This document shows positions 51,983 to 60,627 of a DNA stretch of 64,000 nucleotides, piece after piece (position 1 is the stretch's first letter; every line of letters starts with the position of its first letter). The notes beneath the pieces were generated by a model, which saw only the letters and a list, made by a program, of their open reading frames with translations, was not told where the DNA came from and did not search any database. This DNA comes from Candidatus Anderseniibacteriota bacterium. GTDB taxonomy: Bacteria > Patescibacteria > Andersenbacteria > UBA10190. The position numbers were made by a program, and so were the translations under genes. The stretch spans positions 248,001 to 312,000 of the forward strand of contig JAIOOW010000002.1 of assembly GCA_021414205.1 (NCBI GenBank). Direction: 5' to 3'.

Positions 51983-52519
51983 CTACTTCCTAGATTTCAT
52001 CCGCAACATTCCTAAGTATCCAATACAAGACAATATAACAAGAGCGCCCCAAGCACTGCCAGCTATTCTAAATACGCTGTCTTCTCTTTTCTCCACTTCT
52101 CTAAGTGAGCGTCCAACCGCAACGTATCCGTCTTTATATGGGACAACCACAAGCGCGATGCGCACACCCTTTCTTGGCTGCCACGTAACGCGATCCTGGC
52201 CCATCTTCTTTGCGCTGTCGAATACACCCAACGGGATTGCAGGATCTTTGCCATCGAGCTGACCCGTCGTTTCAAGCACGGCCCCCTTGGAATCCGTCAC
52301 TATCAAAAACGGCGCCAAACTTGCTGCCATATCGATACGGCTCGTGCTCGCCAAATCAGATGGCTTCGCCGTTCCATCGAGCAAGCGGGCGATATCTTCC
52401 GCCAACTGAATCTGTGGATCGTTCGCACTCTGCCGCAATACCTGTTGCCCGACGGCGTATATCGTGCCAAATACGACAATGCTGACAAATAAACAGATTG
52501 CAAAATTGCGTAGCTTCAT
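51983..52519 (-). CDS. Membrane protein with extracytoplasmic sensor-like domain
   Basis: 178 residues from ATG 52519. A helix at each end (about 7-24 and 155-172) encloses an extracytoplasmic domain of about 130 residues with a PAS/CACHE-like pattern: LAPFLIVTDSKGAVLETTGQL, RIALVVVPYKDGYVAVGRSL. This resembles the sensing half of histidine kinases, without any kinase part. It could modulate the two-component system encoded about 1 kb away. A TATTAT lies 8 nt upstream with TTGCAC 16 nt before. Confidence 0.62.
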   Translation of the reverse strand: MKLRNFAICLFVSIVVFGTIYAVGQQVLRQSANDPQIQLAEDIARLLDGTAKPSDLASTSRIDMAASLAPFLIVTDSKGAVLETTGQLDGKDPAIPLGVFDSAKKMGQDRVTWQPRKGVRIALVVVPYKDGYVAVGRSLREVEKREDSVFRIAGSAWGALVILSCIGYLGMLRMKSRK

Positions 52520-52584
52520 ATGGTTATATAATACACTCTCAACGCAGACGTGCAATAAAAAACCTCTCAAGGTAGTCTAAAAGA

Positions 52585-53427
52585 ATGAAACAAGAGTTTC
52601 AAAAACATACCATAACCATTCGACAATCAGATGTAGCGTATTGGACGTATGGCGATCCATCCAAACCAACTGTCCTGCTCATCCATGGATTCAGGGGGGA
52701 CCATTTTGGATTCACATCCATAGCAGAGCATCTTGATTCGTACTATGTTGTTATCCCCGACCTGCCTGGGTACGGAGAATCCCAATCGTGGCAGACTACA
52801 CCGCACGCCATTGAAGCATATGCCGACTGGCTACATGAATTTTGCATTGCAATACACATGATACGCCCCATCGTTGTCGGGCATTCATTCGGAGCAACAA
52901 TTGCACTTGTGTTCGCTCATACATACGGCAACGAAATCAGTCAACTTATTCTCATGAGCCCAGTAGTGTCCGAGAACTCCGTACGAGCTGCCATCGGGGC
53001 GATCTACTACTCTTCTGCCAAGTATGTTCCATCACCGCTTCGCCGCAGCTATCTTATTAATCCGGTTTCCGATATGTGCGCCAATCTCATGCTCTTCAAA
53101 ACCGGATCGATAAGGAATCGCTTACGCATTTTGTCCGAAGGGTTGCACAATACAAAAAAATTCCACGAGAACGTTATTTTTGAAAACTTTGCGAGCCTCC
53201 AGCGAATAGATCCATTTTCATACGCACCAAGCCTGACTATGCCCGTGTGCATTATTGCAGGAACAGACGACGTGTTCTGCAAACCAAGCGACATACAACG
53301 CCTATGCGGCGATATTACCAATATAACGTGCACCTACTTGGATGACGAAGGGCACTTGCTCCCCCTCGAGCAGCCACAGCGAGCAGCTTCTGCGCTGTGC
53401 GCCTTCATCTCATCTTCACCAGCGTAA
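52585..53427 (+). CDS. Alpha/beta-hydrolase
   Basis: 280 residues. The oxyanion-hole motif is LLIHGFRGDHFGF, the nucleophile elbow is VVGHSFGAT, the acid is in IIAGTDDVFC and the base His is in DDEGHLLPLEQP. All triad elements are in the expected order. It probably cleaves an ester or amide; substrate unknown. TAGTCT 6 nt before ATG 52585 is a possible -10. The response regulator begins 14 bases after its stop. Confidence 0.9.
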   Translation: MKQEFQKHTITIRQSDVAYWTYGDPSKPTVLLIHGFRGDHFGFTSIAEHLDSYYVVIPDLPGYGESQSWQTTPHAIEAYADWLHEFCIAIHMIRPIVVGHSFGATIALVFAHTYGNEISQLILMSPVVSENSVRAAIGAIYYSSAKYVPSPLRRSYLINPVSDMCANLMLFKTGSIRNRLRILSEGLHNTKKFHENVIFENFASLQRIDPFSYAPSLTMPVCIIAGTDDVFCKPSDIQRLCGDITNITCTYLDDEGHLLPLEQPQRAASALCAFISSSPA

Positions 53428-53429
53428 GG

Positions 53430-53435
53430 TATTAT
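53430..53435 (+). promoter_or_regulatory. Candidate -10 of the two-component operon
   Basis: TATTAT, 6 nt before ATG 53442. It suggests a leaderless start separate from the hydrolase gene. Confidence 0.4.
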
Positions 53436-53441
53436 AGAATC

Positions 53442-54104
53442 ATGCGAATATTAGTAGTTGAAGACGAACCAAAGCTCAATAAAGGCTTGGTAAAAGGCCT
53501 GCAAAACAAAGGGTATGCAGTGGATTTTGCATTCGACGGACTTGCCGGAGAAACACTGGCGCGAAAACAAGCATACGATTTGATTATTTTGGATATTATG
53601 ATGCCCCGCCGAGACGGCATCACCGTTTGCAACAATCTACGAACATCCGGGATTGAAACCCCAATCTTATTCTTAACAGCCAAAGATGAAATTGCGGACA
53701 AGGTAGAGGGGCTAAATATCGGTGCAGATGATTACTTAGTAAAGCCCTTTGCATTCGAAGAATTATTCGCTCGAATCAAAAGCATTCTTCGCAGACCAAA
53801 GCAAGTTGTCCCAGATATTTTAAAACTTGAAAAATTGACACTCAACACAAAGGCGCAACAACTGACTATTAATAATAAAATAATTCCCCTTACGCTTCGC
53901 GAATACAGCTTGCTTGAATACCTGCTGCGCAACGAGGGGGCGGTCATTACCCGAGAAGATCTCCTCGACCACGTGTGGGATATATTCTATGATTCGCAAA
54001 GCAACGTCGTTGACGTGCACGTAAAAAATATTAGAAAAAAATTGCCAACAGCTTATGCAAAACGTATTGAAACAATTCGAGGAAAAGGGTACCGCATTGC
54101 TTAG
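53442..54104 (+). CDS. OmpR/PhoB-family response regulator
   Basis: 220 residues from ATG 53442. The receiver domain shows the acidic pocket (E7, D8, E9 in VVEDEP), the phospho-acceptor D51 (LIILDIMMPRRDG), T79 and K101 (DDYLVKPF). The C-terminal winged helix has LTLREYSLLEYLLRNEGAVITREDL and NVVDVHVKNIRKKL, the DNA-binding recognition region. It should control transcription when phosphorylated by the kinase encoded next, which overlaps its 3' end. Confidence 0.95.
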   Translation: MRILVVEDEPKLNKGLVKGLQNKGYAVDFAFDGLAGETLARKQAYDLIILDIMMPRRDGITVCNNLRTSGIETPILFLTAKDEIADKVEGLNIGADDYLVKPFAFEELFARIKSILRRPKQVVPDILKLEKLTLNTKAQQLTINNKIIPLTLREYSLLEYLLRNEGAVITREDLLDHVWDIFYDSQSNVVDVHVKNIRKKLPTAYAKRIETIRGKGYRIA

Positions 54105-55116
54105 CGGACAATTTTCGCGCGCTCGAATCGAGCTCACGCTTATTTATGCAATTATCTTGCTGTTTGTGTTGATGGTTTCGAGCGTCATTACATACTCCAG
54201 ATTTTCTACACGAATCGACCTCCGTTGGGCTGCTCATCGCATCATTACTCAACAGCCAATCCCATTGCCCCCACCCCCATTTGATCCCGAGCAAAACTTC
54301 CCGGATGAAGCTCGCACTGAACTAGCCTTATCCTTATTCCTCGTAAACGGCGTCCTCATCGTCGGCGGAATCGGATTAAGCTATATACTCGCAGGAATCA
54401 CCCTGCAGCCGATCCAGCAAGCATACGAAAAACAGCGTCGATTTTTAAGCGATGCATCGCATGAGTTGCGCACTCCGCTTGCAATTATGCAAACAGATTT
54501 GGAAAACGAGCTCGCAGATAAAAAAATAAGTGCGAACGCAAAAGAACAAGCACAAAGCCATTTGGAAGAAGTGGGCCGCATGAGCGCAATCGTAAAAGAT
54601 TTATTATTAATATCTCGACTTGATAGGGAAAACAATAAAGACGTATTAAGTCAGCTTGTCGATTTTAGTGCGATTGCAACTGGCGTCATCACTCGACTTG
54701 CACCATATGCAGAAAAACATTCGGTAACGCTTATTTCGAAGTTACCTGAATTACCAGTCATAATACTGGCGCATCCGGAACATCTTTCTCAAGCAGTGAT
54801 GAACCTTGTAAAAAACGCTATTGATTACAATAAAAAAGAAGGCTCCGTAACCGTATCTCTTGCGATAGAAAAAAATATAGTAACGCTTATTGTTCAAGAC
54901 ACGGGCGTCGGTATTCCTAAAAAAGATCTGGGAAAAATATTCGACCGGTTCTATCGAGCAGATGAGAGCAGAACGCGAGCAACAGGAGGAAGCGGACTCG
55001 GCCTTTCCATTGTTCAATCAATCGCAAAAACATACAACGGAAATATCTCTATACAAAGCGACGAAAAAACAGGGACGCAAGCACGTCTTTCCTTTCCGCT
55101 CAAAAATACCCCATAA
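54055..55116 (+). CDS. Sensor histidine kinase
   Basis: Up to 353 residues. ATG 54055 overlaps the regulator by 50 bases; TTG 54097, with AAGGG 7 nt upstream, is a good alternative start. Two membrane helices (about 27-47 and 92-114) enclose a short extracytoplasmic loop with a Pro run (PLPPPPFDPEQ). Then follow the H-box DASHELRTPL (H136), N-box LVKNAIDYNKKEG, G1 DTGVGIPKKDLGKIFDRFY and G2 GGSGLGLSIV. The 40-residue outer loop is too small for a large ligand; it may sense the envelope or partner proteins. Confidence 0.94.
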   Translation: MQNVLKQFEEKGTALLSGQFSRARIELTLIYAIILLFVLMVSSVITYSRFSTRIDLRWAAHRIITQQPIPLPPPPFDPEQNFPDEARTELALSLFLVNGVLIVGGIGLSYILAGITLQPIQQAYEKQRRFLSDASHELRTPLAIMQTDLENELADKKISANAKEQAQSHLEEVGRMSAIVKDLLLISRLDRENNKDVLSQLVDFSAIATGVITRLAPYAEKHSVTLISKLPELPVIILAHPEHLSQAVMNLVKNAIDYNKKEGSVTVSLAIEKNIVTLIVQDTGVGIPKKDLGKIFDRFYRADESRTRATGGSGLGLSIVQSIAKTYNGNISIQSDEKTGTQARLSFPLKNTP

Positions 55117-55125
55117 TACCAGGTT

Positions 55126-57258
55126 ATGCCTATTCCCTGGCCAACTATGCGCCAAAACGCCCAAAATACCGGATTGGGCGTTTTACGTATTCCCCAAGGC
55201 GAATCCCCGTCTGCAAGCGCCTTTCCTACAAACGGTCTCATCTTTTCTACTCCTGTCATCGATGAAAACGAAATAGTGTATGCGGGCAGCGCAGATCACT
55301 ATCTGTACGCATATGATCCAAAACAGAAAAAAGTACTCTGGAAATTTGAAACGGGTGAAATCATCGATTCTGCAGCGGCACTACATCCGAATGGAACCAT
55401 CATCGTTCCCTCAGGAGATGGGCATATATACTGCGTAGATAAGAACGGAAAAAAGATTTGGTCATTTGACGTAACAAGTGCTAGAACACCAGATCAATTC
55501 ACGCTGGCAACAAGCTATTGGTGGGAAGGCAATGTGGCAATAGGGCCCGATGGGAACATCTACGCGGGCAATGACGATTTTTTCTTATACTCGCTTACTC
55601 CCGAAGGAGCGTTGCGCTGGAAATTCAGAACAGGATTATTCATTTGGTCAGCTGCAACATTTGATAACAGTGGCATCGTATACGCCGCATCGTTCGACGG
55701 ATATATGTACGCGCTGCAGTGCGAAGACGGATCGCTGCTCTGGAAAACCGATTTGAAAAATCCGATGATTTCATCCCCCGTTATATACGATGATTATCTG
55801 ATCGAATGCACGCTGAACGGAACCATGATCATTATGAATCGACATACAGGTAACGTTCTGTGGACTACCTCAATTCCGACACACGCATACGCAACTCCGC
55901 TCGTAACTCCAGACGGACGCATTATCACGGCATCCAGTTCCGGAGAAATTATCATGCACGATATTACAACGAGAACTTCTTTGTGGATGCATAAAGAAAA
56001 ATCAGTCATGCGCGCATCGTTAGTTGCAGGTATTGATCCGGAACAAAAAGAGGAATACCTCATTTATGGCGGAAATGCAGAAGGGCACGTGTTCGCATTA
56101 ACCCCTTCAGGACAGCAGCGATATCGGTTACATACCGCACCCGCAGAAGAAAATCCGAACAAATTTGTCATTAACGCATCGCTTGCATTAGGCAATCACG
56201 GCATTGCACTGGCCGCAGGAAAATATATCTACTACCTCCCATACAAGCACTACCTTGATACGAACACCGATCATGCAATACAGCCCGAGATTCAAGAACA
56301 ACTCTCTCATGCAGATCTCACGCAGGCAAATGCATATATTTTCGATACTATCCATATCACCTCTCCAACAATCATCCCTACGCTTGATCAAATTGGCCTG
56401 CAAAGCTTGCGCGTGTACATCGGAGTTATCGCGCGCGATAAATCAAGTAATACATTCCTTGCCCACGGCATGCTCATGTTTGGAAGAAATGAAGAAGGAG
56501 AATTACTTGGAGTACCCCACGCACAAACGTATTCATTCGCCTTTCGTGGGGACATGCATTCCGATCGCATAGAATTTACGACAGAGAATATTTATTTCGA
56601 AACATCTGGGTTCCCATTCCCATTAGACAGCCTCACTATCGCAACCATTAAAGCTCCGGCGGATTCAAATGCCACAATTCATGCCCACGTCCATAAGAAG
56701 GGGCCACTGCGAACGTTCTTTGCCGCCATGCGCGCATACAACGCAACAAACCCCGCGCGAAACGTATTTCAAAATATCAAAACTATTCATGAAATTCCTC
56801 ACATGGTTACTGCATGGCTACTCCTTGCGAGCACGGGAGTAAAATTCATAACAAGAAAATACTGGGACGGCTTTGATTTATTCGATAAAGATGGAAGCAT
56901 CGATTGCGTCGGCATGGCATCACTGAGACCGCTTCCCTATGCGCCCCAATCCAAGTGGATCATATCATCGAGTTCGTACAGCCAGTTTTTCAGGAGAATT
57001 ACCGTAGACCTCAACGCCCCAGATCAGCATGCGCTGTGCGACGAAGTGTCGATCATTCTTGCAGACAGTACTACACTCATCCCGCTTCCAATTAATTACA
57101 GTAAATTAGTGCGCCACACAAAAATTTCAGAAACAACAGCACGCGTTTCCCTCTCTATTCCCGATGGCTACGCAACATCCAACCTCACGGCGTACGTTGT
57201 CGACAAAACTGTTCTACTAGAATCTTTTACCCTCTACCCAGCAAACCCAGGGAAGTAA
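55126..57258 (+). CDS. PQQ-type beta-propeller protein with unknown C-terminal domain
   Basis: 710 residues, starting 9 bases after the kinase. Residues 1-390 are a BamB/PQQ-like propeller with seven recognisable blades (for example VYAGSADHYLYAYDP, IYAGNDDFFLYSL, VYAASFDGYMYAL), each ending with a Trp pair such as KKVLWKFETG. The opening WPTMRQNAQNTG is usual for this family. No signal peptide or anchor is visible, so it may be cytoplasmic, unlike most relatives. Residues about 400-710 form a separate, largely beta domain of no known family. Cotranscription with the kinase suggests a signalling or scaffold role. Confidence 0.8.
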   Translation: MPIPWPTMRQNAQNTGLGVLRIPQGESPSASAFPTNGLIFSTPVIDENEIVYAGSADHYLYAYDPKQKKVLWKFETGEIIDSAAALHPNGTIIVPSGDGHIYCVDKNGKKIWSFDVTSARTPDQFTLATSYWWEGNVAIGPDGNIYAGNDDFFLYSLTPEGALRWKFRTGLFIWSAATFDNSGIVYAASFDGYMYALQCEDGSLLWKTDLKNPMISSPVIYDDYLIECTLNGTMIIMNRHTGNVLWTTSIPTHAYATPLVTPDGRIITASSSGEIIMHDITTRTSLWMHKEKSVMRASLVAGIDPEQKEEYLIYGGNAEGHVFALTPSGQQRYRLHTAPAEENPNKFVINASLALGNHGIALAAGKYIYYLPYKHYLDTNTDHAIQPEIQEQLSHADLTQANAYIFDTIHITSPTIIPTLDQIGLQSLRVYIGVIARDKSSNTFLAHGMLMFGRNEEGELLGVPHAQTYSFAFRGDMHSDRIEFTTENIYFETSGFPFPLDSLTIATIKAPADSNATIHAHVHKKGPLRTFFAAMRAYNATNPARNVFQNIKTIHEIPHMVTAWLLLASTGVKFITRKYWDGFDLFDKDGSIDCVGMASLRPLPYAPQSKWIISSSSYSQFFRRITVDLNAPDQHALCDEVSIILADSTTLIPLPINYSKLVRHTKISETTARVSLSIPDGYATSNLTAYVVDKTVLLESFTLYPANPGK

Positions 57259-58763
57259 TCCGTAATGATTTTCTTCTTCGGGATGCTCATGTCTCGAATA
57301 GTCTTTTCCAAAGCCTGAACCATTAATTGTGGACCTGATATATAAAACATTCTTTCTGCATAATCCGGAATTTCTTTTTGAATTATTGCAGCATCTATCA
57401 TTCCGACATTCCATTCCCAATCGTTCGGAACAGCATCTTTGCTTGTAATCGTATACACCGTATTCACGCCATGTGCTCGCGCTTTTTCCAACACATCCAC
57501 GAACACAGCATCGTTTATGGATTTCAAAGAGTACAACATCGTGATATTGCATGTTTTATTCTCGGAAACAATATGCTCGATCATGCTAATATACGGCGTA
57601 ATACCGATACCTCCCGCAATAAATACTAATTTCTTTTTTTCAATATTTCTCGGAAGCGTGAAATCGCCACCGAGTTGCGATGCAATAATTTCTTCGCCGA
57701 TCTCCAGATCCTTGAGTTTTGTTTTGTAACTGCTCGAATTGTCATAAAACTTTACGGCGATTGCAATCTCATCCGACTTAGGCGCGGAGACTAAACTAAA
57801 ATATCTTCTATTGCCTCGAGAATCCGTTTTATGGTGCGGTAGCGTCCACTCCATGTATTGTCCGGATTTGAATGCAAGGGGCTCTGCAAGCTTGAATATG
57901 TAATGGAATGTATCCGCAGTAAGCTGGACTTTGTTTTGCAATGCAAGCACAAGGCGATGCCGAGGTGTCATCATGTACGCAGCTATATTGCCAATAACGA
58001 GAGCTTCTTCCGGAGTAAAGCTTATCGGAGAAAAGCGCATTTGTTCTGTTGCCACAAGAAGGCCTACCAAGCCTGCATACACAAGCTGAGGACGCTTGCG
58101 ACCGGGGGCAGTCAACGGTTCAGTAAGCATGACCAAGCCCAAAAACCATACCGGGGAGTGAAACAGCAACACTTGAGATATCGTTAAAAACGAAGAAAAA
58201 AATGTTCCTTGAATACTGAACGCAACAATAGAAGCAACTAAATACACAGCAAAAAATACGTATACCATCGCCTCTCTCCTAATTCTGCGAAGCAATAATA
58301 ATCCGCCAATAAGAACAAACGGCATCATAATTGGCGTCCCCATCCACCACGTGGCAACATGCTCAGGAGATAAAAGAGAAATGCCAAGCACACCGACCGC
58401 AGCAGGATTAAACACATGTTGCTTTTCAATCGTCATCAAATACTTTGACCCCATCGCGAATATACACGCCGCGGCCAAGAATAATGCATTGTGCGGAAAT
58501 GCAACTGGAACCAAGCACACAATAATAAGCGCGGTGATAAATACTGATTCCGTATTGGTAGTTGCATGAACAACTTTCGCAAATCCGTAATTGGCAATCC
58601 AAGAAACTATAACTGCAAGAAACGCATCTATTGCGATGTCTAGTGGGTTATACGGGAGCAATCCAATAGCACTAAACCCTGCCGCAAGCACAAGCAGGGC
58701 TATAAGATAATACAGCGTCAGCCGATACATCGTAATGCTATTGAGAAGTTTATCGATGAACAT
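57234..58763 (-). CDS. RnfD/NqrB-like membrane domain fused to ferredoxin-NADP reductase-like domain
   Basis: 509 residues from ATG 58763. Residues 1-255 have about ten membrane helices with KQHVFNPAAVG and LVMLTEPLTAPG, the fingerprints of NqrB/RnfD/YedZ-like flavin membrane subunits. The SGAT motif that binds FMN covalently in true RnfD is not seen. Residues about 265-509 are an FNR-type module: RYFSLVSAPKS (FAD), GGIGITPYISM (NAD(P)) and MFYISGPQLMVQAL. It would move electrons between NAD(P)H and a membrane or outer acceptor. It starts 7 bases after the FMN-binding gene. The 3' end overlaps the convergent propeller gene by 25 bases. Confidence 0.87.
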   Translation of the reverse strand: MFIDKLLNSITMYRLTLYYLIALLVLAAGFSAIGLLPYNPLDIAIDAFLAVIVSWIANYGFAKVVHATTNTESVFITALIIVCLVPVAFPHNALFLAAACIFAMGSKYLMTIEKQHVFNPAAVGVLGISLLSPEHVATWWMGTPIMMPFVLIGGLLLLRRIRREAMVYVFFAVYLVASIVAFSIQGTFFSSFLTISQVLLFHSPVWFLGLVMLTEPLTAPGRKRPQLVYAGLVGLLVATEQMRFSPISFTPEEALVIGNIAAYMMTPRHRLVLALQNKVQLTADTFHYIFKLAEPLAFKSGQYMEWTLPHHKTDSRGNRRYFSLVSAPKSDEIAIAVKFYDNSSSYKTKLKDLEIGEEIIASQLGGDFTLPRNIEKKKLVFIAGGIGITPYISMIEHIVSENKTCNITMLYSLKSINDAVFVDVLEKARAHGVNTVYTITSKDAVPNDWEWNVGMIDAAIIQKEIPDYAERMFYISGPQLMVQALEKTIRDMSIPKKKIITDYFPGFAG

Positions 58764-58770
58764 AGAAAAG

Positions 58771-59319
58771 TTATGCGCGAGCTTGCTGCAATGCACTGGC
58801 AAGTGATTGCTCGAATGCTTGGCTCGTAGCAGACGCCCCTGAAACTCCGCTCACTTTTTCACTTTGCGCAGCGATTGCCTCAGACTGCAATATCGGCATT
58901 GCCTGCTGATTGATAAACTGACTTGTTCTCTGATCGTTCGGATATTGCAAAAAATTCACCTGAGAAATCTTTCCGCCAGTTACTACCACCTGAATTTGCA
59001 CATTCCCATAAAATGCATCCGCAACTGTTCCGGTGAATGTCCCGTCTTTATATTGAGATGCTCGCGGAGTTGGTGTCGGCGCAAGAGTTGATTTCGGAGT
59101 GGCAACTGGATTATTTGTAGATATAGGAATAGGAGTCGGGAACGGGGTGGAAGTTGCAACGGGCTGAGAAATACTCGTAGGAAGCGACGCTATGACGGTC
59201 GGGTTCGGAGCGATGGCAGTACCCGCCTTTTGATCGCCACCGAATATATTTTTAATAAAAACAAGCGCAAAAAACGCAGTAAGCACAGTAGTGATTTGGA
59301 TATATTTTCTGAACTTCAT
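58771..59319 (-). CDS. Exported FMN-binding domain protein (RnfG/NqrC-like)
   Basis: 182 residues from ATG 59319 with TATACT 6 nt upstream. An N-terminal anchor (about 7-25) and a long Pro/Thr/Ser linker (ATSTPFPTPIPISTNNP and more) lead to a C-terminal FMN_bind domain: DGTFTGTVADAFYGNVQIQV (in part), and VSGVSGASATSQAFEQSL, where the second Ser/Thr pair is the expected site for covalent FMN attached by ApbE. No apbE gene is in this window. It should be the extracytoplasmic electron carrier partner of the RnfD-FNR fusion downstream. Confidence 0.88.
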   Translation of the reverse strand: MKFRKYIQITTVLTAFFALVFIKNIFGGDQKAGTAIAPNPTVIASLPTSISQPVATSTPFPTPIPISTNNPVATPKSTLAPTPTPRASQYKDGTFTGTVADAFYGNVQIQVVVTGGKISQVNFLQYPNDQRTSQFINQQAMPILQSEAIAAQSEKVSGVSGASATSQAFEQSLASALQQARA

Positions 59320-59325
59320 GAATGC

Positions 59326-59331
59326 AGTATA
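59326..59331 (-). promoter_or_regulatory. -10 element of the Rnf-like pair
   Basis: TATACT on the minus strand, exactly 6 nt before ATG 59319; supports that start and a leaderless transcript. Confidence 0.5.
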
Positions 59332-59389
59332 GCAATAATTCATGACACGAAGATGAAGATTGAAATTTTCTTAAAACCTTAAAAATACG

Positions 59390-59395
59390 TATAAT
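59390..59395 (+). promoter_or_regulatory. -10 element of the glycosidase gene
   Basis: A consensus TATAAT, 10 nt before ATG 59406. No clear -35 at 16-18 nt; TTGAAA is 24 nt away. Confidence 0.5.
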
Positions 59396-59405
59396 CAGGC
59401 ATACT

Positions 59406-60515
59406 ATGCGCCGATCTCTCATCATCCTCATTTCAGTTGTCGTATTGATCACCTTTGCATCTCCGATTGTAATCATATCCGCAAATCCGCAACTCGCGTC
59501 GGATATTGCCGATAACATCGTGCGTCCGCTCATCGGAGATACGGCGGTAATTTATTTTGAGAAAATATTTTTTAACACATCGGATACCATCAAGAGAATT
59601 ACCTATCATGGAACACTTCCTATTTCCGCAATATCCCAAAGAGATGTAAGCGATATAAACAATACAAACACGCGCCTCAATCTTACCCCCCTCCCAACTC
59701 CGGCCAACATGCCAACTTTGGAAGGCGAGGGAATTTGGAAAAAAGTCATTCTCAACCAGTTTCCAAATGAGGAACCTGTCGCCACGACTTTTATTCGCCC
59801 AGATTCTGACAGGCCATATGCGCTCGTCACAATTATTCAAATGGACATGCAGCAACTATCGCTTGGCATTGTTGCAGGCATAAAAGAACCAGGCGGATCA
59901 TTCGGACATCCGGGAACCGGCAGAATCCCTCAAAATACCATTCAAAGCGACAACGTAATCGGCGCATTTGATGGCGGATTTTTATATAACGACGGACAAT
60001 ATGGAATGATCGCAGACGGAATCACGTATGCACCGCTCAAACAAAATACGGCAACACTCATCGCGCGAACTACAGGAGAATTAGATATCATCAATTACAC
60101 AGGGCAAGATTTGGGTCAAAACATTTCATTTGTCAGGCAAAATTGTCCGATTTTAATTGAAAATGGGAACCTTGCAGTTACCGATCCAAAGAATAAAGCG
60201 CAATGGGGGCGAACACTTACTTCACAAACATATACATGGCGTTCCGGCATTGGCATTACAAGCACGGGCAATCTCCTCTATACAGGAGGAAATAACCTCA
60301 CCCCCGCAACGCTGGCATACGCCCTCAAAACCGCAGGCGCAGTAAATGCTATGCAGCTAGACATCAACCCTGCCTGGGTATCATTTAACTTTTTCACTAA
60401 GGACCCTACAACAAGAACCCTCACGTCCATCCCATTTATGAAAGATGCTCATGACAGATCAAAACAGTACATACATGGCCATAGTAAGGATTTTTTCTAC
60501 TTATATAAAAAATAG
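59406..60515 (+). CDS. Phosphodiester glycosidase (NAGPA-domain) exported protein
   Basis: 369 residues. An N-terminal anchor or signal (about 5-25) precedes a linker and a C-terminal NAGPA domain: NVIGAFDGGFLYNDGQYGMIADG (in part), QTYTWRSGIGITSTGNLLYTGGNNLTP (in part) and NAMQLDINPAWVSFNFF. The Asp and Gly residues of GAFDGGF and the MQLDIN strand are family hallmarks. The family removes GlcNAc-1-phosphate-type caps or remodels wall phosphodiesters. It may act on phosphate-linked parts of the envelope glycan (inference). Confidence 0.88.
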   Translation: MRRSLIILISVVVLITFASPIVIISANPQLASDIADNIVRPLIGDTAVIYFEKIFFNTSDTIKRITYHGTLPISAISQRDVSDINNTNTRLNLTPLPTPANMPTLEGEGIWKKVILNQFPNEEPVATTFIRPDSDRPYALVTIIQMDMQQLSLGIVAGIKEPGGSFGHPGTGRIPQNTIQSDNVIGAFDGGFLYNDGQYGMIADGITYAPLKQNTATLIARTTGELDIINYTGQDLGQNISFVRQNCPILIENGNLAVTDPKNKAQWGRTLTSQTYTWRSGIGITSTGNLLYTGGNNLTPATLAYALKTAGAVNAMQLDINPAWVSFNFFTKDPTTRTLTSIPFMKDAHDRSKQYIHGHSKDFFYLYKK

Positions 60516-60527
60516 TGTCATATTTTT

Positions 60528-60555
60528 TTGACATATATTAGTACGGATCTATACT
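60528..60555 (+). promoter_or_regulatory. Strong promoter of the NhaD-type gene
   Basis: TTGACA (60528-60533), 16-nt spacer, TATACT (60550-60555). Leader of about 65 nt to ATG 60628 without a Shine-Dalgarno sequence; the -35 is part of a TGTCA/TGACA inverted repeat (60517-60533). Confidence 0.6.
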
Positions 60556-60627
60556 GAAGAACGTTGACCCCCGCCTGCCGATACCGACGACGAAGGCCAC
60601 AGCACTTACATCTAATAATAATTTTCT

